Assembly (NCBI GenBank): GCA_001510575.1
Contig: LNGK01000011.1
Coordinates: 558,001 to 622,000 of the forward strand
Direction: 5' to 3'
Origin: Knoxdaviesia capensis
Taxonomy: Eukaryota > Ascomycota > Sordariomycetes > Microascales > Gondwanamycetaceae
Length of the DNA: 64,000 bases
The translations under genes were made by a program, and so were the position numbers. This document shows positions 34,001 through 44,662 of this stretch, piece after piece. Within the stretch, counting starts at the first letter, position 1, and each line of letters starts with the position of its first letter. The notes under the pieces are model-generated. The model was not told the origin of the DNA. It saw only the letters and a list, made by a program, of their open reading frames with translations, and did not search any database.

Positions 34001-35199
34001 CTCTTCGGCCTCACCCGCCAAAGCCAGAGGCCCAGGTGCAGCAGCAGCAGCAGCAGCAGGCCCAGGCTCAGGCCCAGGCCCAGACTCAGCCTCAGCCTCA
34101 GCAGACGCCCCAGCAGCAGCCGCAGCCGCAGTCGCAGATCCCGAGACTCGACCCATCGCACCCGCTGCATCTGCTCCAGCAGCACAACCAGCGCCAGTCG
34201 GCTCATATCCAGCCGGCCCCGCTCCCGGCCAACATCAACCTCTCGGCCCACCCGCAACTGTTGCCCGCAAATAACCCGCTGCTGGCGCTGAAGGCGTCGT
34301 TTGCCGAGCCTCCGCTGTCGGTGGCAACCCAGAACCCGACCCTGGCCCCGCGCGCCTCCATGCAGCCGCCGCTGCAGATCAAACCCGCCACCCCCGCCCC
34401 CGCTCACCACATGCTGCAGCGCTTGCAGCAGGCAACCGCGCCGTCGACGAATCTCAAATCTGCCATCACCCGCCCGGCCTCGACCCCAGTCCCGGCCCTC
34501 GCGCCTGCGCCAACTCCCCGACCCGCCCCGGCTCCTGCTACCCCGGCCCAGCCGGCTCAGACCCAGGCGCAGGTGCAGGCCCAGGCCCAGGCCGCCGCCG
34601 CGGCTCAGGCGGCAGCACGCGCTGCCAACGAGGAGGCGAATATGGAGGTGCTCCGACAGCTTCAGCAACAGATCCCCGCGCACCTGCAGATCGGGCTGCC
34701 GCGGCCCATGATGTCGGTCCCGCCCGTCACTGTGCGGCCCCCGGCGCTCAGCACGCCGGCCGCCTCGGCAGCCGCTCTTGCGCGCCCGTCTCCGGTGATT
34801 CCTCGGACTCTAGTTCCGATGCAGAGCGTGCCGACTCCCGTCCGTGCACAGACTCTCACGCCGACATCGACGCCGGCTGCTGCGGCCCTGCCTCTGCCGA
34901 CCGTCCCGGCGTCGGCGCCCCCGACACCCTTCCCCTCGACGACGGCTCTGCCCGCTGCGCCCGCGGCCCAGGCTGCTCCGGCTCCGGCGCCGCTCGCGCT
35001 CCCGACTGCCCCGCCTCCTCCTTCTCCGGTGGCGGGGGTGGCTGGCGAGTCGTCGACCGGCGAGTCTTCGACCGGCGAGTCTACTGCCACGTCGTCGGCG
35101 ACGCCGACCCCCGACGCCGAGTTTGACATCCGCACCGTGGTTGCTCAGACCGAGGCCGAGCTGCTTAAGAGCTTGCAGGATGCGCTCCAGTCTGAGTAA
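31098..35199 (+). CDS. tbf1: Tbf1/TRF-like telobox DNA-binding protein
   Basis: Four exons, 31098-31173, 31308-31924, 32008-33166 and 33254-35199 (introns 134, 83 and 87 nt), give 1265 aa. After an acidic N-terminus with a basic cluster (HDAKRIKLEP), residues about 230-470 form an alpha-helical TRF-homology region (AIQALCVMSQQPFDEMIKVL onward). A Myb/telobox domain lies at about 682-745: RRPWTQEEEKALMTGLDMVK, GPHWSQIL, and the telobox signature VQLKDKARNLKLFFLK (the usual form is VDLKDKWRN, so Ala replaces the common Trp). The remaining 500 residues are Pro/Gln/Ala-rich, like an activation domain. Proteins of this type bind TTAGGG repeats at telomeres, subtelomeres and gene promoters (Tbf1 in yeast). 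Yeast Tbf1 is about 560 aa; the extra length is the low-complexity tail. Confidence 0.9.
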
Positions 35200-36874
35200 T
35201 TCCGTCGGTTCCAAGCCTCTTTTCTTTTCTTTTCTCTCTTCTTCTATGTTCCCCTCGCTCAAACGCTCAAACTTGCCTCACTAGATGTCCCCTTCGCGCC
35301 ATTTCCCCTCTTTCCCCTCTTTTCCCCCTCTTCACCATGCTCCCCTCGCTCGCCACCATACTTCACGATTCCTTCACCGACATCCGAATCATCAACTACA
35401 CCTCGCTTCAATCCCCGGTGCCTCTTTTGTTCTCCGAAGCTAGTTCCACGCCTTCCATTGCGGGTATCATCACTCGCATTCTTGTTTCCTCATTCTTATT
35501 TGGCGGTCTTGTGCGATACCACGGCAGATGTTTTCCATTTTATCGTTCTTCGTTTTGTTTTCCTGGTAAAAACAAAAAGTCCCGGTCTCTTCTTTTCATG
35601 ATGACAACGGCCGCGCTGGGACAGGTCGGAGTTTAGACGGAGTTCTCGGCGTCTTTTCTTTTTCTTTTTCTGTCTCCCTTTTTGCGTCTTCTTTTAGCTT
35701 GTTTTCCCCTTCTATCTGTTTTTCATCGTCTTCTTGCTACCTCAGGGTTCGTCGGCTGGATAAGGTTACAGAAAAAGTGTTTCTCCTTGTTTCTTACATC
35801 GTTGTGTGCGGTCCCAAAGACGTGGATCAGTGCCCCAGGTGGGGATTCCTATGCACACCCCAGAATTCACGCAGCAGTCTTTTTTATTTCTTTCGGGTTT
35901 GCTTCTGTTTTCTGTTTCTCCTCTTGCTGTTTCTCTTTTTGTTGTTTCTCAATGTGTACAACACCTCTTGGGCCGGGTGTCTGGAGTTTATCCTTTTTAG
36001 GGTTCTCACGAGCCGGATGGCGTATCAGGGGTTGGGTTTCCTTTTTTGTGCTACTTCACTCTGTGATGTTATATCTGGTGGCCTGGTGTTTGTGTGGGAT
36101 GTCGAGATATCTTCTGTTATTCTTCCTGGGTGGTTTGATTCATTCTTATTGGAGTTCTCGTGTGGATGGGGGGGTTGTCTGTTATTATCTCGACCTATGA
36201 TTCCCAATAAGTTTTTCGTTTCTTCTCTACTGTCTCACCGTTTGCGTTTGTGTGTGCACTGTTCTCTTTGTGCCTGTGTGCTGTGGACCTTCTCGTGTCT
36301 TGATCCTCTATATCCGGCCGGGTGACTGTCTCGGCTCTGCTGTTGTGGCAGGTTCTACAGGACAGTGCATCGCTGTCATACAAAACGGAGCAGCAGACGT
36401 CCAGTGTAACACCACCAGTAACCCTCATTCGTTATGCTTCTTCCGGTATCTGTCTGGACATGCATTCACCGGAGGCATGGTGCATGGAATCCGGGTGCGT
36501 GTCCCGACAGCCTCACTTTTCAGCCGTCGCTCCTCTGTCGAGGGCATGATACGTCCAGATATGATGCTCTGCGGTCACCCAGCATCCTATGCGGTGTATA
36601 TGTTCCCGGGCCGGTGTGCACAGCGGTCTGGACTTTCTGCTCGGCTCGCATCCCCATCGGCTGTGGCACATGGTAATCTAGCACGACTGTTTGCTTCTGT
36701 TTCGGAGAGAGTGGTTTGTGCAAGTCAAGATGGGGGGGTTTCTGGACACCAAGACAAGGAGTCTATAAGAGGCGGTGAGAGTTCAACATCAGCCTCTGAA
36801 GCCAGTCTTCGCCATCCTCCATTATCGTGTTCTGCAGCTCTCACATAGAGACGAACCGCGCGTCGAGTATAGCC
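35200..36874. other. Intergenic
   Basis: T-rich 3' flank of tbf1 followed by the upstream region of the Cys/His-repeat gene. Open frames here (e.g. 35682-36200) are Phe/Leu/Cys-rich translations of T-rich DNA and were not called. Confidence 0.55.
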
Positions 36875-38839
36875 ATGCTTCCGCCCGGCCACCACCTCCG
36901 CCAGCAATGCCAGCTCACAAACATCGTACGCTGCCCCAACGCGTGCGCCATCTCGGTGGTCAACGGCGCGCTACAGGTGGCGCGCTACTGCCACGGCCAC
37001 CAGTGCCCGGTGGCGACGGCCGGCGGGTTGTGTCCGCAGGCCAAGAACTCGACGAGGGAGTTCTGCAGCCGGCGTAAGTGGGTGGCAAGGAAGAGGACTG
37101 TCAAGTGGTCCACAGCTGACGGTGTTTTGCGCAGACCAGAAATGCGCGGCCATGACGTCGGCCGGCCCGTGTCCGTACGCCATCCGCGACATGAACCCCG
37201 GCGAGTTCCGGTTCTGCCGGGAGCTACGTGAGTTTAAAAAAGAATTTGGTTTCTGCTACAGGCTAAATAAACGTGTGCTGACTACCATGAGGCGGAAAGA
37301 TAACTGCCTGGCCAAGAAGTGCAAGAGCCCGCGTGCGGGCGGCGGGGAGTCCCTCGAGGCGCGCTTCTGCGCCGACCACACCTGCAGCGCGCCGGACTGC
37401 CTGCGCGAGCGCTCGTCCTCACAGCCGTTCTGCCCCACACACACGTGCGAAGCCGCGGCCTGCCAGGCTCACTGCGCGGGCACCAGCGCGCACGGTGGGC
37501 CGACGCGGTTCTGCGACCGCCACCGCGTGTGCCGGCGACCCGGGTGCGGGCGGTTCTGCTTCACGGCGGACGCAGCACACGCCGGCGGCGCCGTCGCGAG
37601 ATTCTGCCACCGCCACTACTGCCAGTGGCCCGGCGGGTGCGAGCACGAGCGCGAGGCGGTCGTGGTGGGCGCCGGCGACGACCCCACGCGCGTCGGCGGC
37701 CACTGCCGCCGCCACCGGTGCCAGGCGGCCGGGTGTCCGCGCGCGCGCGTGGCGGACACGGCGCACTACTGCCCGGGCCACGAGTGCCGCGTGCCAGGGT
37801 GCGTGCACCAGCGGGCGGGCGGGGACTTCTGTCTGCCGCACTCGTGTGCAGTCAAGGACTGTCATGCGCTGGTGCTGCAGAACCGCGCGTGTGTGGCGCA
37901 CCAGGTGTGCTGCGAGCGCGGGTGTGGGGCGTTTTGTGCGGTGGACGACGGGGTGTTGGCGCCAGTGTGCAAAGACCGTAAGTCTAGCCGGAGGAATGTT
38001 TCCGGCGAGAGCAGTAATGCAGGGGCGAGAGAAAGAGAGACTGACAGCCTGCAGACAAAACCCGGAGGTGCCGCTTCAGCCACTGCGACAAACCGGCCCT
38101 CGAACACGCCGACACGTGCGACATGCACCACTGCCCCGTGCGCAGCTGCGCCAACCCGGCCGCCGACACGCGGTCGATGTTCTGCGCGCACCACCGATGC
38201 GCCGGCGGCGGCGGCGGCGGCATCGGCGCGTGTCCCAACCCCCCGCTGTCGGTGTACGCCGGAGGCCTCCTGCCGGGGGGTCCGGCGGCGCGGGACAGTG
38301 CGGCGGCCGCCTTCGCGATGGCGCACGCAGCCGCCGCGGGGGCCGAGCTGCGGCCGGGGTACCCGCACGCGCCGGGCTCCGCCACGTCGGCGTTCTGCGC
38401 GCGGCACGCGTGTGTGTGCGCCGGGTGTGCGCGGCCCGCGGTCGACGGCAGCGGCGGCGCGGCGTGTGTGCAGCATGCGGGCGGACGCCGGGGGGGAGCG
38501 TGCGGGTGTGTTCCGGCGGCGCTCGGCTGTGGCGGTGGTGGTGGTGGTGGTGGGGGGCAGTGCGGCGAGCGGCACGCGGCGTGGCCGGCGGGCGTGTGTC
38601 CGGCTGCACAGGTTGGTGTGTGTCCTGGCTTGCAGGCCGGGGCTATCCCGGGATTGTTCTTCAATGTCGTCGCTTCGGCGCCGGCGGTGGCTCCGGTGGT
38701 TGCGGCGGGACCGGCGGCGGTGGTGGGGTACGCGGTTGGCACGGGGCCGGGGCCGGGGCCGGGGCCGATGTCGGCGGGGATGGTGGCGGTATCGGCGGCT
38801 GCCAGCGGGCCGACGCTGTTGTGCACGCCCACAGTGTGA
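36875..38839 (+). CDS. Cys/His-repeat protein, about 16 CxxH modules, unknown family
   Basis: Four exons, 36875-37073, 37135-37227, 37300-37977 and 38055-38839 (introns 61, 72 and 77 nt), give 584 aa. The acceptors were chosen because each restores the repeat: FCSR|HQKC, CREL|HNCLAKKC and VCKD|HKTRRC. All three introns fall at the same place in the module, just before or within the His codon, with phase 1. The protein is built of short units of the form C-x2-H-x(1,2)-C-x4-C, such as FCADHTCSAPDC, FCPTHTCEAAAC, FCHRHYCQWPGGC, YCPGHECRVPGC and FCLPHSCAVKDC, spaced 20-40 residues. No signal peptide or membrane segment is seen. The last ~200 residues become Gly/Ala-rich. The regular Cys/His pattern suggests zinc or another metal held in each unit. 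I do not recognise a named family and infer no further function. Confidence 0.78.
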
Positions 38840-39018
38840 GTGTGGGAGGAGAGTGTTGCCTGGAGCTTTCAAGTGTTTTGGTCTTGGCAGTGTCCTTTGG
38901 TCTTTATCATGGGTTGTTATCAAAGATAAGAGGATTCTTTATCTGATTCTGGGGTAGGCAGCAGTGGCACAGCAGACAGACGGAAGGAAGGAACACAACG
39001 CGGAAGGTGCGCTTGGGT

Positions 39019-39049
39019 CTAGGGTTTGCTGTCGTTAGGGTATTAGGGT
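39019..39049. repeat. Telobox-like cluster
   Basis: CTAGGGTTT, TTAGGG and TTAGGG within 31 nt, about 180 nt past the stop of the Cys/His-repeat gene. Confidence 0.55.
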
Positions 39050-39356
39050 GTGTGTGATGTGGAGGGTGTGTAAGGTGTGTGAGAAGAGAAAAGTGACAGT
39101 TGAGACATTTCACCGTGTGAGAGGTTCACGCTGATGCAAGGGAGAGAGCTGGAGAACAGGTGTGTGATGGTGATACTGGGGTTCCTGTGTTTTAGATGCA
39201 AACGCGGATTGAAAGTTGATGGAGAAAAAAAGCATGAAAGAATGGAATAATGAGAGGCAAAACATGAGTAGGTGTAGATGTGGTGATGTATTTTCAGTAA
39301 GTTGGTCATCTTCAAGCACATGGCGACTCACCAATACAGGAAGCCACGTCAGTCGT

Positions 39357-39368
39357 CTAGGGTTAGGG
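39357..39368. repeat. Telobox CTAGGGTTAGGG
   Basis: Two adjacent units in the long non-coding region after the Cys/His-repeat gene. Confidence 0.6.
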
Positions 39369-41974
39369 CTGGCATTTTACGTTCCATTTCCACTCCATTT
39401 ATCCGTCCCTCCAGATCCTCGCTCCATGCCTCTCCTTCCCGTCCGTTCTGTCTATTCAGCCTCACAAATGATATCAAACTGCCCACCCACTTTTCATGCA
39501 GAACCACCTGACCCTCGCGGGGGGGTTTTTTTTTTGGCCATCCTTCACCGCCCATCTCCCAAATGCTTCCCGACCGACCACCACCTTTACATATATTCCT
39601 ATCTGTAGCTAGGCATCCACCGCCGTGCATACATAGCTCTTCTCTGCTCATCTGAGCTTCAACTCTCATGTACCCATGTTCAAGTTCTCCTCACGGCTCG
39701 TCTCGCGTGAGCTGTGCGCAGGCCGTGTGGCTTTCCGCGCCAGCCGAACGCGCGGTCCCACACACACTCTCTCTTCGACAGACGAACATACAACAATACA
39801 CGCGTGGACTCGCTTTCTCTGAGAGGGAAGAGTCCACTTTGTGGTCCCCCCCCCTCCCTCCTCTCTCTTATTGTTTCCCACTTTTCCTCACCCGGCGGCA
39901 GACTTCCTGACGAAAGTGCACACGTGTGGGCAGACACGAAGAAACAGCAGCAGCACAGAGGCGAGCAAAGATCCAAACAAACCCACTCACACTCCAGCGC
40001 CTCTCTTGTTCATTCACCTCGTAACACCGGCGAGTCCCGTGGTCTTGCACTGTGACGTTATCAACCAGCCCAACGCTTCTTGGTTTTTTCCCTCTTTTAT
40101 TTTTTTCTGTCCTTCTCTCTTCTTGCTTCGTTTGGACAGGTGGGTTATTGAGATTTCCCGTTGCTTTTGCCTCTTGCCCTCTGGTGGTGTTTGTTTGCTT
40201 GATGCTCTTGATTCTCTGTTGTCACTGCTCGGGTTACACCCTGATTTCTAGGGTTACCACCCACCACTTACACCCCCCCTACCCCCCCCTTCCCACAGAA
40301 CAAAGAACCCACAAAGACATGCAGGCCCCAGCCTCTGATCTCACTAACAGCATAGCAAAACCAAGGGAACCTGTCAGGTAGGCGTTTAGAGGCCCTTTTA
40401 TTTCTTCCCGGCCTTTGTTCCTGCATGACCCAGAAAGAAGTCTCACTCTTTATCTCGTGCATGCATGTATCAATACAGGTGGCTTCGTTTCCTCCCCCCA
40501 TGGGCTGATATGGGTTAAGCCACCCTGTTCCTTTCACTCTTTGGGATGGCCATCTTCCTGTTCTTTTTCTGTACTGCATGGCCCTTTCTTTTGTCCTCCT
40601 CCCCTATGGCCTGTTATACGGGACACCTCCCACCCGACCCGGCCTGGCCTGGCCTGTATATCTGGTCTGGTCCCCATGGCTGTGCTCTTTGTATTTCCCC
40701 AAGCCCCTCCAAAGTGTATCTGTATTTGGAAACCCAAGATTTGTGTTTTTGTGCTTCTCAAACATCAGCCAGAGACCCAGTGGAAGTGTGACTTGAACTT
40801 CAGGTCAACCCTCAACTCACATGACCGCTTCTGATGTCTTGCTCTGCGTGGTCTCCTTCTCAGCCGGATGTGTCTAGCTGCTCGTCTCTTCTCACCAGAC
40901 CGACCCTCTGTATGCCTTCACCCATATTTGCCTATCCTGTAGCTCTCCCCCCGGCCTGCCCCAGCTTTCTCTCATCTCCCCTCTGACACCTCCCCAACCA
41001 GCTGAGAGCTGCCCTTCCCCCCCCCCCCATCTGCGCAATTTTGCACTTCTCAGCTTCCCGGATCTGCCCACGCGAGCTTCCCGCCCGGTCACCCTCTTGA
41101 TCCATCCCCGGAGATCACATGTACCTTTTTTTTGTTTTTTTGTTTTTTGCTTTCCCTCCCATCAAGTTCTGCGGGCTCGTAGGGTTTCATTTTCTGGGCT
41201 TGTGCTCTTCCAGACTGCGCCTATGTACACTTTTTCTTTTGTTTCCTGTTTCCTGGTCTTTGGCCTTTTTGGCCGGCTTTTTTGGCTACTGCTGCCTCTT
41301 TGTTCGGTTTCACCTTATATGGCCGGTTAGGTGGTTTCTTGTCTGGGCAAATATAGAATAAAAGGAGTGCTGGTTGCATTCCCGTTTTCATTCTTTAAGC
41401 TTGGATCTTTTTTCTTCGCCTCTTCTTTTGTTCTCCTGCATCTAGATTCTTTGATTCGGCGCGGCTTCTTGCATACAGGACAATGTATCGTCTAACCTCC
41501 GGCCTTTGTATCCTGCTTCTTTATTTCTCATCTTCTTGATCTGCTCTCTTTATACACATCTGGTGGTTTTCACTGCCATGGTCTCTATGGTTTGAGACCC
41601 TATAATAAGCTTGCTCTCCGGTGATCCTGTCTTGATCTTGTTGCTGGGATATCTCATCTTGTCTTGTTCTCATCATCAGCTTCACTTCAAACCGCCACTT
41701 GGACACTCTGCACTCTGCACACTCACCTGAACTCACGACTCTTTCTTTCCACCGCTTTCCATCCGAACCGTCAACTTTATATCAGCCAACACTCTCACCT
41801 GCTCAACTCAACTCTCCTAGCTCAACCTTCCCTTCACTCGCCTTTTAACCAAACATATCTGTCTTGGATATCTTCTGTCATCCCGCCGGGGAGAAAACCG
41901 CCAACACCGCCAACCTGGGTGCCTCACAGAGCTCAGCCGGGAGCCACTCAAAAAGATCTGGGGCCAAGTCTGCC

Positions 41975-42964
41975 ATGTGCCGCAAGTACTACTATATCCA
42001 GACCAACGCCGACGGCAAGCCCCAGATTGTGGCCATCAACCAAATGCGGACCGACTCCGACAAGAAGTCGAAGAAGAAGCACCGCCACCACCACAAGCAC
42101 CTCAAGATCGAGGAGGTGTTTGAGGATGTCGACGACTCGGACTCTGGCATTTCCCTCGACGACTCCGACAATGGCCACCACCACCACCGCCACCACCGCC
42201 GCGGCAGCCACGGCCATCACCACCTGCGCAACATGTTCCCGCACCACCACCACAGCGGCCACCGCCACCGCGCGCACCACAAGGAGAAGTCCAGCCGGAG
42301 CGACAAGAAGCCCATGCCGGACATGCCCAGCCCGGACTCGCCGACGTACGAGACGCCGACCCACCCGGACGACTGCGTGCACGCGACGGTGCACGAGTGG
42401 AACACGCTGGTGACCAGCGAGCGGCAGTTCCGCGACGAGAACATGGCGCTGGCGCGCGACATCAGCGAGCTGCGCGACGAGGTGCGGCGGCTCGTCGACG
42501 CGCAGCGCGCAGCGCGCGAAGATGCCCGCGCGGCGCGCGACGCCCTCTCCAAGAGCGAGGCCGACGCCGGCCGCCTGCGCGGCCTCGTCGTGCAGCTGCA
42601 GGAGCAGGCCGCGGTGCTCGACGCCGACCGCGCGGGCCTGCAGCGCTCGCTCGACCGCGCGGCCGAGCACGCCGAGCGCCACCACCGCGACGCCGACAAG
42701 ACCGGCCGCTACGTGCAGCAGCTCGAGCGCGAGAACGCGCGGCTGGAGATCGAGCTGCGGATGTGTCGCGAGGGCGGCGGCGGGCGCCGCGGCCGCTCGG
42801 CCGATGCGGACCCGCACCACCGCGAGAAGGAGGACGGGCCGGCGCGCCGCCGACTGGACAGCTGCGAGCGCCGGCTGGCCGAGCAGCGCGAGGTCATCGA
42901 CGAGCAGAAGGACCGGATTGCGGTGTACGAGCGCATTCTTAAGCGCCACCGGCTCCTGGGGTAG
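41975..42964 (+). CDS. Histidine-rich coiled-coil protein
   Basis: Single exon, 329 aa from the ATG at 41975 (MCRKYYYIQTNADGKPQIVA). The frame is open further upstream but has no earlier ATG. Residues about 32-110 are dominated by Lys and His, with runs such as HRHHHKH, HHHHRHHRRG and FPHHHHSGHRHRAHH, interrupted by an acidic stretch (EEVFEDVDDSDSGISLDDSD). After a Pro-rich spacer, residues about 135-325 form a long coiled coil (ERQFRDENMALARDISELRD; QQLERENARLEIELRM; LAEQREVIDEQKDRIAVYER). The His runs could bind Ni, Zn or Cu, which is an inference from composition. No known domain is recognised. Confidence 0.75.
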   Translation: MCRKYYYIQTNADGKPQIVAINQMRTDSDKKSKKKHRHHHKHLKIEEVFEDVDDSDSGISLDDSDNGHHHHRHHRRGSHGHHHLRNMFPHHHHSGHRHRAHHKEKSSRSDKKPMPDMPSPDSPTYETPTHPDDCVHATVHEWNTLVTSERQFRDENMALARDISELRDEVRRLVDAQRAAREDARAARDALSKSEADAGRLRGLVVQLQEQAAVLDADRAGLQRSLDRAAEHAERHHRDADKTGRYVQQLERENARLEIELRMCREGGGGRRGRSADADPHHREKEDGPARRRLDSCERRLAEQREVIDEQKDRIAVYERILKRHRLLG

Positions 42965-43017
42965 GCTGTTTTTGGCCTCGGAAGGCCTGGGTGGTAGTGG
43001 GGGCGGGGTGGGGTGGA

Positions 43018-43030
43018 TTAGGGTTAGGGT
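43018..43030. repeat. Telobox TTAGGGTTAGGGT
   Basis: Two perfect units 55 nt past the stop of the His-rich coiled-coil gene. Confidence 0.65.
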
Positions 43031-44648
43031 CTAGTTGGTGATATATCGTTTTTTCTTTGTTTTCTTTTTTGGGGGGTTCTTGTCGGGATGGGTTTTTATC
43101 TGGGGGGGTATGGCACGGGGTCTGGTCACATCATGCTTTCTATTTCTGGGGCACGCGGCGCTCTGATGGCGTTTGGGGGTGTTTTCTGTGTTTTCTGTGT
43201 TTCTTTTTTTTTTTCTCTCTTGTCTTTCGTTTTTTGTTATCATCTAGGTAGTTTCTGATTCCCGGTATACATAGAAATCTAGACCCGACCAAAGAAACAA
43301 GCAAGCTGTGTGCATGAGAGGTGTTCTGGAGATATGTTGATCCGGAACAGGATGAATGAACAAAACACATACCTGAGCGATGTCCATTATCTGGGGGTAG
43401 AGATTTGCCATTGCGCTTTTCTCTTAGGATCCTGGGCGATTTCTAGAGGGCACAGAAACGAGACACGCCACACTTTTTTTTTTTTTTGACATTTCGCCAA
43501 TGCCGCCGCCAGATCTTTATTTATTGTCTTGTCGCGCCTCCTGTGTCCCTGTTTCTGTGGGGAAGAAACGACTGGTGCAGGAAGAAGGAACCGACAAACA
43601 CCAACAAAAAACGCACCTTCCCGCCCTTGTCCGTTTCCTTTCGGGTTCTTCAGTGGGTCGGCAGGCGGGCGTCTGTGCTCTAGAACCAAAGACACAGGGA
43701 TCATGGTGTTGTGCTGAGCCTTCCCAGGCTGCTGGGATTTTCATTTGGCTCTTGACTTTATTCAGAGGAAGACGCCATGTTGTTCTTGGATGCCGATCCC
43801 GATCTCGCTTCTTCCGGTTCAACCTCGGGATTATCGCGACTTCCCTCCCGGAACATGAAAACGACGGGAATATCTTGTTTTGATCTTTTTGTGCGTCGTG
43901 GTCGGCGTCCCGTCAGCGGGGATCGTAAGTCCACGGGTCCTGTGCGGTAACTCGTGGCTATTGTGATGATGTCGGGCCTGCATCGCCAGTGCGGGTTCGC
44001 ATGCTTGGGAGATTTTGAACCCCTGTCGCTTTCTCCACGGACGCTGAACATCGACAACCAGTACGAGACGGTCGAGACGTCTGGACCTGCTCCCCCCAGC
44101 ACCATCACATCTCGTACTTGAATGACGTAGGGGCAAAGCTTCGCAAACTCGACCGAGCTTAATTGTAGAGGAAATCACAACATCAAAGATATCACGAGTA
44201 CAGTACGCAGAGACACCCTAGTGAGGTCCAGAACCCGCGGTTACATCGGGCCGCCTAGTGGCCAATGCATGCCAGCTGCGGCTGCATATAAGGCTTCATG
44301 GGGGCTAGACCGACCAATTCGCCCTTCTCGCAGGTCCTTCGAAAAACTCTGCCTGGTCACCACGACGTTTTCTGTACCCTGGGAGTTGGATGCTTATCAG
44401 CTTTCCAAACGCAAGGCCATATCAGGAAACCCCCCCCCCCCTATGTGATTCTCAGCCAGTGGATGCCTAGTCAGCCGCTGCACCCACTCCAGTGGGGTTG
44501 GAGGTTTCTTCTATATGTCGATAGCTGGGGAGTCCGGTTAAATGTTTATCTCGAGGAAGACTGCACGCAAGTGCTACTACACGAAAAGGTGGTCGTGTGT
44601 TTCACACTCCATATTCAACAGGTCCACTGTGTGTAGAAATGGAATTGG

Positions 44649-44662
44649 CTAACCCTAACCCC
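44649..44662. repeat. Telobox CTAACCCTAACCCC
   Basis: Two units on the C-rich strand in a 3.5-kb non-coding region. By sequence alone it would also serve as a TTAGGG telomerase template, but nothing else supports that. Confidence 0.6.

Larger units (their letters stand above)
38840..41974. other. Long intergenic region with teloboxes
   Basis: About 3.1 kb without a supported gene. Telomere-like arrays lie at 39019-39049 (three spaced units), 39357-39368 (CTAGGGTTAGGG) and 40248-40256. Much of the rest is C/T-rich. The last 300 nt is a C/T/A-rich leader before the His-rich coiled-coil gene. Confidence 0.5.

Noticed and set aside
35682..36325. Two overlapping frames of 172 and 208 codons
   Set aside because: Phe/Leu/Cys-rich translations of T-rich 3' flank. 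Both frames are open only because of composition.
36252..36848. 198-codon frame before the Cys/His-repeat gene
   Set aside because: No ATG at its start and no recognisable features; it looks like the upstream region of that gene.
44649..44662. Telomerase RNA template
   Set aside because: At least four other arrays in the window have equally good template sequence, and no pseudoknot or other core element was identified.
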